Shown piece after piece: positions 51,219 through 59,223 of a stretch of DNA of 64,000 nt; the first letter of the stretch is position 1, and each line of letters opens with the position of its first letter. A program made the translations under genes and the position numbers. The notes under the pieces are model-generated. The model was not told where the DNA came from, did not search any database, and worked only from the letters and a program-made list of their open reading frames with translations. Where the stretch lies: NCBI GenBank assembly GCA_963716215.1, contig OY970298.1, positions 2,294,001 to 2,358,000 on the forward strand. Direction: 5' to 3'. This DNA is from JACVRW01 sp963716215 (GTDB taxonomy: Bacteria; Actinomycetota; Thermoleophilia; Solirubrobacterales; Thermoleophilaceae).

Positions 51219-51440
51219 CGCCGGAGCCCGGAGGCCGCTCCGGCGCTGAGAGCGGACTCGGGAGTGGCGCGTGACCAGAAGGAGAACCGCGCCTATCGTC
51301 TTGGAAGCCCCTCCGCATCGCGGGGTTGCGTGCGGTTGCGTCGAGCTGATCCTGCGACCGCTGGAAGGGACACCGTTGACGCCCCAACGTGCCCTGAGTG
51401 TCCCCACCCGCCTGCGACAATCCGCCCGGAAACGACGAAA
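51219..51440 (+). other. Intergenic stretch before the CAT-anticodon tRNA
   Basis: 222 bp with no convincing coding frame on either strand; the small frames here are antisense tRNA artefacts or lack starts with context. No promoter stands out. Confidence 0.4.
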
Positions 51441-51457
51441 CCCGCTCCAGGAGCGGG
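51441..51457. terminator. Hairpin upstream of tRNA; terminator on minus strand
   Basis: CCCGCTC, CAG loop, GAGCGGG: a 7-bp perfect stem. On the minus strand it is followed by TTTCGTCGTTT; on the plus strand by CTTCGCATT. It probably ends transcription of the HEPN-like gene and/or anything arriving from the right. Confidence 0.55.
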
Positions 51458-51471
51458 CTTCGCATTCAGTA

Positions 51472-51544
51472 GGGCCGGTAGCTCAGCGGTCAGAGCAGCG
51501 GACTCATAATCCGTCGGTCGATGGTTCGATTCCATCCCGGCCCA
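51472..51544 (+). tRNA. tRNA with CAT anticodon (Met, or Ile2 if lysidine-modified)
   Basis: 73 nt: acceptor GGGCCGG/CCGGCCC, D-arm GCTC/GAGC with loop AGCGGTCA, anticodon stem GCGGA/TCCGT (one G:U) with loop CTCATAA (anticodon CAT at 51505-51507), variable CGGTC, T-arm GATGG/CCATC with loop TTCGATT, discriminator A, no encoded CCA. A G1:C72 pair rules out the initiator. Elongator Met is likelier, but the Ile2 (CAT) isoacceptor cannot be excluded. Confidence 0.93.
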
Positions 51545-51572
51545 CTTGGAGGGCTTGTCGCGGTCACGAGGA

Positions 51573-52154
51573 TCAGCAGGGACGGATGTAGAAGGTGGCG
51601 GACGCGAGAAACGGGTCCACGGTGTTCTTGAACGGCGCGGGCTGGGTGGTCGCGATCAGCTCGACCCCCGAGTTGTAGAACCGGGCGCGAGTCCCCGGAG
51701 TCTGGTTGTTCCGGTAGGACCCGAAGATGCCCCCCCGGTCGATGTGCAGCACGCAACTCTCCATGCGATTCTCGATGCCGTGCCAGTCCCGGGTGTGGTA
51801 GGTGCAGAACTGGAAGTACTTGCAATCGTCCGAGGGTGCCCGGGCGGCGGAGCCGAACCCACGGGCGGCGGTGCCGAGCTCGCGGGCCCGGCGCTCGCCT
51901 GGCAGCGGGACCAGCGTGTCGCCGCCGTCCCAGACGACCTGGTTGATCGCGACCTGGGTGCCGTCGGTGCGGGCGATCACCCGGTCGACGCGCGCCTGCA
52001 GGTACCGGGCCTGCCGCGGCGACAGGTCGTTGGCCTGAACCTGCGCCCAGAGCTGGGCGTCCGTCGCGGCAGCGCGCCCGTCGTGAGCCATCGCCGGGGC
52101 GGCGGCGAGCGCGACGAACGCCGCGGTCGCGGTGAACAGACGTGAGAGTCGCAT
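51573..52154 (-). CDS. Secreted protein of unknown function
   Basis: 193 residues; the ATG at 52154 begins a signal peptide (MRLSRLFTATAAFVALAAAPAMAHD, cleavage after about residue 22). The mature part has a short helical region (AQLWAQVQANDLSPRQARYL) and a C-terminal beta domain with four cysteines (DDCKYFQFC, ESCVLHID and the terminal PC) and the motif HIDRGGIFGSYRNNQTPGTR, ending FYNSGVELIATTQ. This resembles small secreted actinobacterial beta-sandwich proteins such as protease-inhibitor-like ones, but I cannot name the family. It lies between the tRNA and the DUF899 gene. Confidence 0.6.
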   Translation of the reverse strand: MRLSRLFTATAAFVALAAAPAMAHDGRAAATDAQLWAQVQANDLSPRQARYLQARVDRVIARTDGTQVAINQVVWDGGDTLVPLPGERRARELGTAARGFGSAARAPSDDCKYFQFCTYHTRDWHGIENRMESCVLHIDRGGIFGSYRNNQTPGTRARFYNSGVELIATTQPAPFKNTVDPFLASATFYIRPC

Positions 52155-52283
52155 GGGGTCGCTCCTGTGGGGGTAGAAGGTGCTCTCGTCTGGGAGACGT
52201 GCGTCGGCTGCGAATATTCCGCCCGGTGTTCCCCGCGGTCCTGGATCGTTTGGGTCCCGCCACAGGCGGGGTAGACGACCGGC

Positions 52284-53015
52284 ATGGAGCCAACCGAGGC
52301 GAACCTTGCTCGTCCGCCTGTCGTCAGTCAGACCGAGTGGGATGCGGCTCGGACGGCCCTGCTCGAGCGCGAGCGGAACGTCGCCGCCGCGATGCACGAG
52401 CTCGCCGCCGCACGGAAGCGCATGCCGATGGTGCCGGTGGAGCGCGACTATGCCTTCGAGGGTCCTGACGGGCGGCGGTCACTGCCCGAGCTGTTCGACG
52501 GGCGCAGCCAGCTGATCCTCTACAGGTTCTTCTTCGAGGAGGGTGTCGACGGCTGGCCTGACGCCGGGTGCGTTGGCTGCTCGTCCGTCGCCGACGGCAT
52601 CCCCGAGCTCGGCCTCCTGCATGCTCGCGACATCACCTTCGCGATGGCATCGGCGGCACCTCAGGCGAACCTCCGCCGCTACGCCGAGCGCATGGGTTGG
52701 ACGGACGTGCCCTGGTACACGATCCGCAGCGAGGGCTTCTCGGCTGACTTCGGGGTCGACGAGTGGTTCGGCTTCAACGTCTTCCTGCGCGACGGCAACG
52801 ACGTCTACCGCACCTACTTCCTGCAGCACGGAGCGATGGTCCAATGGATCGGCAGCCTCTGGAGCTTGTGGTCCTTGACGCCCTACGGCGGCCAGTCCGA
52901 CGACGAGGACTTGCCCGAGGGCTGGCCGCGGGCGCCGGGGTCGTTCTGGTTCCGCCGCCACGACGAGTTCGACGAGCCGCCGCCGTCGGCCCGCTTGGGC
53001 ATCGACGCCCCCTGA
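52284..53015 (+). CDS. DUF899 (thioredoxin-like) protein
   Basis: 243 residues from ATG; TAGACG ends 6 nt upstream. The DUF899 features are clear: ARTALLERERNVAAAMHELA near the N terminus, LPELFDGRSQLILYRFFFEE, CVGCSSVADG (a CxxC in the thioredoxin active-site place, about 98-101), WYTIRSEGFSADFGVDEWFG and a long aromatic-rich C terminus with YRTYFLQHGAMVQWIGSLWS. The family is thioredoxin-fold, cytosolic, of unknown function. Located in the accessory segment, upstream of the broken cupin gene. Confidence 0.88.
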   Translation: MEPTEANLARPPVVSQTEWDAARTALLERERNVAAAMHELAAARKRMPMVPVERDYAFEGPDGRRSLPELFDGRSQLILYRFFFEEGVDGWPDAGCVGCSSVADGIPELGLLHARDITFAMASAAPQANLRRYAERMGWTDVPWYTIRSEGFSADFGVDEWFGFNVFLRDGNDVYRTYFLQHGAMVQWIGSLWSLWSLTPYGGQSDDEDLPEGWPRAPGSFWFRRHDEFDEPPPSARLGIDAP

Positions 53016-53029
53016 GTACGCTTGCGGCC

Positions 53030-53433
53030 GTGCCCTTCACGCTCAGGAACCTCAAGGAGGACCTGGAGGACGTCGGGTCCAGATTCGACGGTGCGCCGGA
53101 CCTGGAGTTCCGCTTGGCGACCGATGCGCTCGAGCTCGAGCAGTCCGGCCTGAGCTTGGCAGCGCGTCCCGCCCGGTTATCGCTTTCCCTACGGCCACAC
53201 GCACGAGAAGCAGGAGGAGGTGTACGTGGTCGTGCGCGGGAGCGGGCGGATGAAGCTCGACGACGAGATCGTCGAACTCGAGGGAGTGGGATGCGGTGCG
53301 CGTCCCTCCCGGTACGTGGCGAGGCTACGAGGCCGGGCCGGAGGGCCTCGAGATCCTCGTCGTCGGCGCGCCGAATCTCGGCGCCGATCCGCGCGACGAC
53401 GTGGAGGGTCAGCGCGACTGGTGGGCCGACTAG
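53030..53433 (+). pseudogene. Cupin-domain gene, two frameshifts
   Basis: GTG at 53030 preceded by TACGCT 7 nt upstream. The N-terminal frame (about 42 codons, PFTLRNLKEDLEDVGSRFDG and onward) breaks near 53155-53161 by one extra base, continues as PPGYRFPYGHTHEKQEEVYVV (cupin motif 1 with HTHEKQEE) in the next frame, breaks again at about 53280 by an extra G, and ends REWDAVRVPPGTWRGY (cupin motif 2) to DWWAD. Comparison with the copy at 53882-54142, which lacks the extra G, shows both frameshifts as insertions. Small cupins are usually sugar-binding or isomerase-like; this one is not expressed as one protein unless the insertions are assembly errors. Confidence 0.7.
53172..53433 (+). repeat. 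Direct repeat: cupin 3' part, copy 1
   Basis: About 262 bp that recur at 53882-54142 with roughly 90% identity, ending at the stop codon. Confidence 0.75.
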
Positions 53434-53514
53434 CGCCCGGGTGGAGCCAAGGTAGCGTCGGACTGCGGGGTCAGGTAGGTTCGCCGAACACCGCCAGACT
53501 CAAGGAGCATGCGC

Positions 53515-53763
53515 ATGTACGTCGGCGCCATACACCGCGTGTCCGATCCGGAGGGATTCACGAAGGCTGAGGACGAAGCGATCGCCGCTGGCTTGCCCGA
53601 CGGGTTCTCGCTTCCGATTCATGCCGCTACGCCCGATCACACGGTCGGCATCTGTATCTGGGAGGGCCCGTCGGTTGAGGCTGTGACCGAGCTCGTCGAA
53701 TCCGTGGTCGGACCGTTCAGTCAGAACGAGTACTTCGAGATGAGCGTCGACGGTCTGTCCTGA
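53515..53763 (+). CDS. Small protein, no recognised family (ferredoxin-like fold possible)
   Basis: 82 residues; the ATG at 53515 is preferred over the one at 53509 because AAGGAG then sits 7 nt upstream. The pattern MYVGAIHRVSDPEGFTKAED, then HAATPDHTVGICIWEGPSVEAVT and ELVESVVGPFSQNEYFEM, with strands and helices in a ferredoxin-like order, resembles small muconolactone-isomerase-like or stress-dimer domains. Function unknown. It is bracketed by the two cupin copies. Confidence 0.65.
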   Translation: MYVGAIHRVSDPEGFTKAEDEAIAAGLPDGFSLPIHAATPDHTVGICIWEGPSVEAVTELVESVVGPFSQNEYFEMSVDGLS

Positions 53764-53881
53764 GGGGCCGACCGGCGCGCCGTCGGGAGCGATCCGCTTT
53801 CTAGAGTGCCCTGACGAGCCTTCGATCTCGCGGACAACCGCTGCTTGCTCGCAAGCTGCGTCCGCGACCCATCGCTTTGTA

Positions 53882-54142
53882 CCCGGCTACCGCTTTCCCT
53901 ACGGCCACACGCACGAGAAGCGGGAGGAGGTGTACGTGGTCGTGCGCGGGGGCGGGCGGATGAAGCTCGACGACGAGATCGTCGAGCTCAGGGAGTGGGA
54001 TGCGGTGCGCGTCCCTCCCGGTACGTGGCGAGGCTACGAGGCCGGGCCGGAGGGTCTCGAGCTCCTCGTCATCGGCGCGCCCAGTCTCGGGGAGGCCCGG
54101 CGCGACGACGTCGAGGGCGAGCGCGACTGGTGGTCTGACTAG
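53882..54142 (+). pseudogene. 5'-truncated cupin gene, copy 2
   Basis: Homologous to the 3' two thirds of the 53030 gene: begins at the PGYRFPYGH point with no start codon in frame before it, contains the HTHEK cupin motif, VVRGGGRMKLDDEIVEL and the motif-2 REWDAVRVPPGTWRGY, and ends DWWSD. An internal GTG at 53930 could only make a 70-residue fragment missing motif 1. It likely arose by partial duplication with loss of the first 47 codons. Confidence 0.7.
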
Positions 54143-54215
54143 CGCGATTCCGAGCGCCCCGCGGCTTCCAGGGCTACTTCCCTGCGCCCGCCCAGTATCT
54201 CCACGGTGGCGACCA

Positions 54216-54235
54216 GACTCATAATCCGCCGGTCG
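54216..54235 (+). other. att-like copy of the tRNA anticodon arm
   Basis: These 20 bases match 51501-51520, the anticodon arm and variable loop of the CAT-anticodon tRNA, at 19 positions. It covers the last codons and stop of ltrA on the other strand. The match breaks sharply on both sides. Same orientation as the tRNA, so the two copies are direct repeats. Confidence 0.55.
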
Positions 54236-55358
54236 TGTCCGCCACCGCGACGGCGACCAGCACGGCGGTCGCGGCCGTGATTCCCACGATCAGCGTCAGC
54301 GGCGCGGTTGCCACGGCGAGGATCGCCAGGGCCGCCACGCCCACCGGCCGCGACCGCGGGACCTGCCCGAGCGCCTCGCGCAGGAAGAGCACCTGGGCGA
54401 GTAGGAACAGTGCCGGCCCGCCGAACGTCAGGAGCGTGAACCCGAGCGTGGCGTCGTCGCCGGGATGCGCGATCGCCAGCTCGTCGCCGACAGCGATGCC
54501 GATCAGCGCCAGCACCATCAGCGTCACCGTCCACGTGCCCCACCAGGCCACCGCGCCGGGGTCCTCGGCGCGGTCGGCCAGCTCGACGCCGATCGGCTCG
54601 GCGCGCTGGAAGTAGCACCACCACAGCGCGACAGTCCCGGTGAACCCGATCGCCAGCGCAAGCAGCCGCTCCAGCTCGAACGGCTCGTCGCTGAACGCGG
54701 TGCCCATCGTCAGCACCGTTTCGCCGAGCGCGATGATCAGGAACAGCCGGAAGCGCTCGACGAGATGCCCGCCGGCGATCTCGGTGTGGGCGAGGTCGAT
54801 TGCGCGACCACGCCCGGGCAGCCAGTGCAGGGCCGACGTGCCGACGTGGGTCGCCACCACGGCGGCGGCCCAGAGCACGAGCCGGGCGTCGTCGTCGGCG
54901 AACGCGCCGGCCACCCACAGCGCGCCGGTGAGCACCTCCCAGACGAGGTCGTTGACGAAATGCTCGCCGAGCGCACGGCCACGCAAGGCCACGATCAGGA
55001 AGACCGAGCGCCCGATCTGAATCAGCAGGTAGCCGGTCACGAACAACCACGCTCGGCCGTCGAAGGCCTCGGCGATCCCGACGGACATGAGCAGGCTGGC
55101 GAACATCAGCCCGATCAGCAACAGCCGCACCGGCAGCCGGTCCGGCTCGAGCCAGTTCGCCCCCCAAGCGACCATGTACCACGCGTAGACGACCGCGAGC
55201 GTCAGGATCGCCGTCTCGGCGGCGGTCCGCAGGTCGACGTGCTCGACCAGGTGGTGCGAGAGCTGGCCGATCGCGAAGACGTAGACGAGGTCGAAGAACA
55301 GCTCGAGCGGGGTGACGACGCGGTCCGCGCCCGGCGCCCGCGAGACGGCGATCCTCAT
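54219..55358 (-). CDS. Low temperature requirement protein A (LtrA) family membrane protein
   Basis: 379 residues from ATG. The LtrA motif VTPLELFFDLVYVFAIGQLS near the N terminus (about 15-34) is followed by ten or eleven membrane helices, with EIAGGHLVERFRLFLIIALGE in the middle (the conserved HxxERxxLFxIIxLGE block). LtrA was named for a Listeria cold-growth mutant; its biochemical role is unknown. TAGGAT 7 nt upstream on the minus strand points to a leaderless start. The last codons coincide with the att-like tRNA repeat. Confidence 0.88.
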   Translation of the reverse strand: MRIAVSRAPGADRVVTPLELFFDLVYVFAIGQLSHHLVEHVDLRTAAETAILTLAVVYAWYMVAWGANWLEPDRLPVRLLLIGLMFASLLMSVGIAEAFDGRAWLFVTGYLLIQIGRSVFLIVALRGRALGEHFVNDLVWEVLTGALWVAGAFADDDARLVLWAAAVVATHVGTSALHWLPGRGRAIDLAHTEIAGGHLVERFRLFLIIALGETVLTMGTAFSDEPFELERLLALAIGFTGTVALWWCYFQRAEPIGVELADRAEDPGAVAWWGTWTVTLMVLALIGIAVGDELAIAHPGDDATLGFTLLTFGGPALFLLAQVLFLREALGQVPRSRPVGVAALAILAVATAPLTLIVGITAATAVLVAVAVADTTGGL

Positions 55359-55365
55359 CGCCGCG

Positions 55366-55371
55366 ATCCTA
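55366..55371 (-). promoter_or_regulatory. -10 box TAGGAT, leaderless start of ltrA
   Basis: On the minus strand TAGGAT ends 7 nt before the ATG at 55358. Confidence 0.5.
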
Positions 55372-55385
55372 CGCGGGTCGCTCGC

Positions 55386-55772
55386 CTACAGATGCTGCCG
55401 CGCCGAGCGCTCGTCGCCGTAGTCCTTGAAGCGCCACATCAACCCGTCGCGGTACTCCGTCACGATGGCGCTCGGCACCGACGCCTCCAAGCCGCTGCCT
55501 CGCCCCAGCACCGAGGTCGTCCCGATCGCCAGCACGCGCCCGTCGTCCAGCTCGCTCACGTCGGGGTACTCGGCCCGGAAGTGCTCGAACGTCGCCGCCG
55601 TGTCCGCGATGAACTGCCGGGCGCCCTCGTGTCCCAGGTAGGCGCCCTCCGTCGCCGCCCTGAGCGGCTCCGCGATCGCCTCCGGGTGCGTCACCGCCAC
55701 CAGGGCGTCCGCGTCGCCGCGGTTGGTCGCGTCCACGGCCCGCAGGAATGTCTCGACGTTCTCGCCCGCCAT
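55386..55772 (-). CDS. SnoaL-like/NTF2-fold protein
   Basis: 128 residues from ATG. NTF2 pattern: FLRAVDATNRGDADALVAVT (first helix and AxNxGD turn), HPEAIAEPLRAA, then strands ending YRDGLMWRFKDYGDE. Resembles polyketide-cyclase-like or ketosteroid-isomerase-like enzymes; substrate unknown. TACTGG ends 6 nt upstream on the minus strand, and the divergent M20 gene begins only 22 bp away. Confidence 0.75.
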   Translation of the reverse strand: MAGENVETFLRAVDATNRGDADALVAVTHPEAIAEPLRAATEGAYLGHEGARQFIADTAATFEHFRAEYPDVSELDDGRVLAIGTTSVLGRGSGLEASVPSAIVTEYRDGLMWRFKDYGDERSARQHL

Positions 55773-55794
55773 CGCGTGCCAGTATCGCTCGCAC

Positions 55795-57012
55795 GTGGCT
55801 GATCACGCCAATCAGGTGCAGGCCTGGCTCGAAGCGCGCGCCGATGACATGGCGGGGCTGGTGGAGACGCTGGTGGCCACGGATACGGAGAACCCGCCGG
55901 GGCGCGGGCTCGCCGAGTGCGCGGCCCTGCTGCGTGACGCGATGGGGGAGCTGGGTCTGCCAACCGAGGTCGTCGAGCTCGGGCCGGCGGAGCACTTGGA
56001 GGATCCGTGCATCGTCCGCGGCGTAGTGGGCGATGGCCCGCGGACGATCTACTTCCACGGGCACTTCGACGTGGTGCCGGCGCAGCGCCGCGACCAGTTC
56101 CGCCCGCAGCGCAGTGACGGCACGATCGTCGGCCGCGGGACGGCGGACATGAAGGGCGGCCTGGTCAGCATGATCTACGGCGCCGCCGCGGCCAGGGCAC
56201 TCGGTGTGCTCGGCGACGGCCGCATCGTCCTCCACTTCATCTGCGACGAGGAGACCGGTGGCGTCGTGGGATCCGGGCACCTGCGGGAGGCCGGGACGAT
56301 CGAGCCCGATGCCCTGGCCATGGTCACCGCCGAGCCGACCGGGGGCGTGGTTTGGCATGCGAATCGGGGCGCGATCACGCTGCGCGTGGCCGTGCGCGGG
56401 CGAGAGGCGCACGTGGGGCGGGCGCATCTGGGCGTCAACGCCTTCGAGCACATGATCCGGGTGGCCGAGCCGTTGGGGACGCTCGCTCACGAACTGCTCG
56501 AGCGACGCACCCAGTTCTCGATGGAGAACGACGCTGCGCGGGGGTCGATGCTCGTGGTGGGCGGCTCGGCCGGCGCCGGCGCGAGCTCCAACGTCGTGCC
56601 GGGGTCGGCGTGGTTCTCCGTCGATCGTCGGTTCAACCCCGAGGAAGACCTCGACGAAGAGGTGGCGCTGCTGACCGACACGATCACCGAGGCGGCCAAC
56701 AGTGCGGGGGCCGACGTGACGATCGAGGTCCTGCAGCGCCAGCCCTCGGGAAGCACCGACGCCGCGCACCCCGCGGCGGTCACGCTCGCGCGGTGCGTCA
56801 CCGAAGTCGAGGGCGCGGAGCCGGTGTTCGAGCTGAGCCCCGGGGTGGTCGAGACGAGGTGGTACGCGCAGCTCGGCATCCCGGCGTTCGCGTACGGGGC
56901 CGGGCGCCTCGACGTGTCGCACGGCCCCGACGAGTTCATCGACGAGGCGGCGATGCGCCGCTGCGCCGCGGTGTACTCGCGCTATGCCGAGGAGATGCTG
57001 CGGCCCGGCTAG
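55795..57012 (+). CDS. M20 family peptidase (ArgE/DapE-like)
   Basis: 405 residues from the GTG at 55795; an in-frame earlier start would run into the divergent gene. M20 zinc site: IYFHGHFDVVPAQRR (His and catalytic Asp, about 84), GRGTADMKGGLVSMIYG (bridging Asp, about 117), ICDEETGGVVGSG (catalytic Glu pair), TAEPTGGVVWHAN and a C-terminal GPDEFIDEAAMRRC. The GRGxxDMKGG form is that of acetylornithine or succinyl-diaminopimelate deacylases and carboxypeptidase-like members. Context does not favour a biosynthetic role, so a general amidohydrolase is as likely. Confidence 0.88.
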   Translation: MADHANQVQAWLEARADDMAGLVETLVATDTENPPGRGLAECAALLRDAMGELGLPTEVVELGPAEHLEDPCIVRGVVGDGPRTIYFHGHFDVVPAQRRDQFRPQRSDGTIVGRGTADMKGGLVSMIYGAAAARALGVLGDGRIVLHFICDEETGGVVGSGHLREAGTIEPDALAMVTAEPTGGVVWHANRGAITLRVAVRGREAHVGRAHLGVNAFEHMIRVAEPLGTLAHELLERRTQFSMENDAARGSMLVVGGSAGAGASSNVVPGSAWFSVDRRFNPEEDLDEEVALLTDTITEAANSAGADVTIEVLQRQPSGSTDAAHPAAVTLARCVTEVEGAEPVFELSPGVVETRWYAQLGIPAFAYGAGRLDVSHGPDEFIDEAAMRRCAAVYSRYAEEMLRPG

Positions 57013-57350
57013 CCGCGGTAGTCCAGTACCTGCTCCGGCGGCTGCGACTCCTCGGTCATGTCCATGCCGTGCACCTCGAGGATGTGCTGGCGGAACCACT
57101 GGTCGAACCGGTCGTCGGAGGTCGCCAGGGCTCCCATCGCCGCCTGGATGTCCGGCGACTCGATCACCACGACCGCGACGTCGCCATCGGGCGTGCTCTG
57201 GATCCACACCGACTCGCGCGTGATGCCGGCGCGCTGCCGCGAGGCCTCGTGGTCCGCGCGCCGGTCCCCGTTTGCGCAGGCCGCGAGCGCCTCGCGGTCG
57301 GCGTCGGTCTTCCCGGGCAGCAGCGGTGCGGCGAAGGCGATGGTTTGCAT
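57009..57350 (-). CDS. Small protein of unknown function (dimeric alpha-beta barrel-like)
   Basis: 113 residues; the ATG at 57350 begins MQTIAFAAPLLPGKTDADRE. The pattern AGITRESVWIQSTPDGDVAV, then VVIESPDIQAAMGALATS and FDQWFRQHILEVHGMD, resembles small proteins with a ferredoxin-like dimeric barrel. No catalytic residues identified. The longer frame upstream is not supported by a start. Its stop overlaps the stop of the convergent M20 gene. Confidence 0.6.
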   Translation of the reverse strand: MQTIAFAAPLLPGKTDADREALAACANGDRRADHEASRQRAGITRESVWIQSTPDGDVAVVVIESPDIQAAMGALATSDDRFDQWFRQHILEVHGMDMTEESQPPEQVLDYRG

Positions 57351-57420
57351 GGAGGGTCCCCCTGAGTGCTCGTCGTGTGGATCGGCGGAGCCCATCCAAC
57401 CAGGTTCGGGATGGGCGCGT

Positions 57421-57867
57421 TTAGCGTTCCCGGCCGATCGTCTCCAAGGCCCTAGCCCGATCCAGAAAGCCGTCGAGGCGCCCCACCAAGCCGTCGCGGA
57501 AGGCATACACGGTGATCACCATCGTCTCGATCTCGATGCCGTCCCGGCCCTGCAGGTGCCAGCCCTCCACCGCCAGCAGCCGGCCGTCGGGCGCCACGAT
57601 CACCTCTCGCAGCTCGACCGTGGCGCGCTGCCAGGCGTCGCTGATCCGCTCCAGGAACCGCCTCACCTCGGCGCGCCCGCGCAAGCTGCGCCTGGCCGCC
57701 GCGGGGTACGCCGCCCCGTCCGGGTGCAGGTACTCCACGGCGCCCGCGAAGTCGCGGATGTTGAACGCAGCCCAGCCGCGCCGGAGCATCTCGACGTGCG
57801 CCACGGCTTCCGAGTGATCGAGACTCGGGGCCACACCGACTGCCGTCCGTGCGTGTCGGCTGAACAT
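57421..57867 (-). CDS. SnoaL-like/NTF2-fold protein
   Basis: 148 residues from ATG. NTF2 pattern with EMLRRGWAAFNIRDFAGAVE, then YLHPDGAAYPAA, GRAEVRRFLERISDAWQ and the C-terminal strands VEGWHLQGRDGIEIETMVIT followed by AFRDGLVGRLDGFLDRARAL. Fourth member of this fold in the window; closer to the nuclear-transport-factor-like dehydratase group than to the 10121/14165 pair. Function unknown. Confidence 0.72.
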   Translation of the reverse strand: MFSRHARTAVGVAPSLDHSEAVAHVEMLRRGWAAFNIRDFAGAVEYLHPDGAAYPAAARRSLRGRAEVRRFLERISDAWQRATVELREVIVAPDGRLLAVEGWHLQGRDGIEIETMVITVYAFRDGLVGRLDGFLDRARALETIGRER

Positions 57868-57937
57868 CTAGCATGGCCTAACACCTCCGGGCCGGGCGAG
57901 TCAACCTCGCCGGCCCCGATCATGCCGCAGCTAGCGC

Positions 57938-58327
57938 CTACTCCTTCAGCTCGAGCGTGACCTTCCCGCCGAGCCCGTCGCAGACCGCGGGCAGGTAGAG
58001 CTTGGCCTTCGCCTTCGAGCGCGAGGTGAACTTGCCCTTCAGCCGCCACACGAGATCCGAGCCGGACGTCTTCACCGCGGTGAACTTCCCGTCGACGATC
58101 TCGAACTTCTTGCTGAGGCCGACGCGCGTGTCGCCGCACGCCAGGCGCACCGTCCCGATGCCCGCGTCGGAGACCTTGAGGACCAGCCGCTTCTCGAGCC
58201 GCGCCGCGGTCTCGGACACGGTGCCCACGTAGGTTCCGCCCTTCTTGGGCGCCGCCGCCAGCACCGCTCCCGCGGATGCGCCGACCACGACCACCATCAG
58301 GCCCAGCGCCAGCAGTCGTCCGAGCAC
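57938..58327 (-). CDS. Secreted protein of unknown function
   Basis: 129 residues. The GTG at 58327 is chosen because GGGGAGA lies 5 nt upstream and a signal peptide follows (VLGRLLALGLMVVVVGASAG, cleavage near 26). The mature part is Lys-rich and beta-stranded (GTYVGTVSETAARLEKRLVL, then VRLACGDTRVG and WRLKGKFTSRSKAKAKLYLP) with two cysteines. No recognised family; small secreted repeats of this GTYxG-type occur widely in Thermoleophilia-like genomes. Confidence 0.6.
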   Translation of the reverse strand: MLGRLLALGLMVVVVGASAGAVLAAAPKKGGTYVGTVSETAARLEKRLVLKVSDAGIGTVRLACGDTRVGLSKKFEIVDGKFTAVKTSGSDLVWRLKGKFTSRSKAKAKLYLPAVCDGLGGKVTLELKE

Positions 58328-58376
58328 TTTCTTCTCCCCTGTCGCGAATACGTCGTGCAAGATCGAACCTACCTGC

Positions 58377-59102
58377 TCACGCCGCGTCGTGGAAGATCAC
58401 TCCGAGCGCCGTCCGCGAGCCGCTGTGCAGCGTGCTCACGCCGTGACGCAGGCCGACCCGGTGGTCGCCGCGCTTGCCGGCCTGGGGACGGTGCTGCGTC
58501 GGGAAGATCACGAACGCCCCCTGGGGCGGGGCGAGCACGTGCGCGCGACTCTGCGCCCGCGGGCGCTGCTCCACCAGCACGAACTCTCCGCCGGTGAAGT
58601 CCACGCCGGGCTCGGACAGCACGGTCAGCACCTGGAAGGGGAAGAAGACCTCGCCGTAGAGGTCCTGGTGCAGGGCGTTCCAGTCGCTCGCGCCGTAGCG
58701 CAGGATCAGCGGCGTCGGACGGTGCTGGCCCGCGGACCGGCACCGCGCTAGCAACTGCTCGTGCTCGAGCGGGAAGGCATCGGGGGAGCCGCCGAGGCGG
58801 GCCGACCAGGCGTTGGCGATCGGGGCCAAGCCGGCGTAGAACGCCGTCCGCAGGGAGGCGATCGCCTCCGGCAGCGGGTGGTCGAAGTAGCGATAGCGGC
58901 CGTCGCCGAAGCGGTGGCGGGCCATGTCGATCGTCGAGCGGAAGCTGCCGCCCTCGAACAGCTCGGCGAGCCGCTCGCACTCGGCGCTCTCGAGCAGGGG
59001 CTGGGTGATCGCGAAGCCGCGCTCGTCGAGCTCGCCGGCGAGCTGCGGCCAGGCGAGGGCGCGGACACGGTCGGCTAGGGATGTGGCGGTTGTGACGGTC
59101 AT
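58377..59102 (-). CDS. Fe(II)/2-oxoglutarate oxygenase (Oxygenase-NA/PF09859 type)
   Basis: 241 residues from ATG. Double-stranded beta-helix: HQDLYGEVFFPFQVLTVLSE gives the His-x-Asp pair, FTGGEFVLVEQRPRAQSRA follows, and RVGLRHGVSTLHSGSRTALG supplies the distal His and the Arg that binds 2-oxoglutarate. The arrangement matches the family annotated as oxidative demethylation of damaged DNA. It may repair alkylated bases; no AlkB-type context is seen. Diverges from the RpiR regulator. Confidence 0.82.
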   Translation of the reverse strand: MTVTTATSLADRVRALAWPQLAGELDERGFAITQPLLESAECERLAELFEGGSFRSTIDMARHRFGDGRYRYFDHPLPEAIASLRTAFYAGLAPIANAWSARLGGSPDAFPLEHEQLLARCRSAGQHRPTPLILRYGASDWNALHQDLYGEVFFPFQVLTVLSEPGVDFTGGEFVLVEQRPRAQSRAHVLAPPQGAFVIFPTQHRPQAGKRGDHRVGLRHGVSTLHSGSRTALGVIFHDAA

Positions 59103-59223
59103 ATGCCCCTAACGCTCCGGCGGCATGGTCTGTGAGGGAACGTGGCCTACGGGCCGGCGCCGCGGCGCGCGGCTAGCACCTCTCTCGGAAGGAACTTTCA
59201 CCCCCCCGGCGAAAACCTCGCCC

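Noticed and set aside
51293..51535. Minus-strand frame across the CAT-anticodon tRNA, beginning MESNHRPTDYESAAL
   Set aside because: It is the antisense translation of a tRNA gene, a well-known false annotation.
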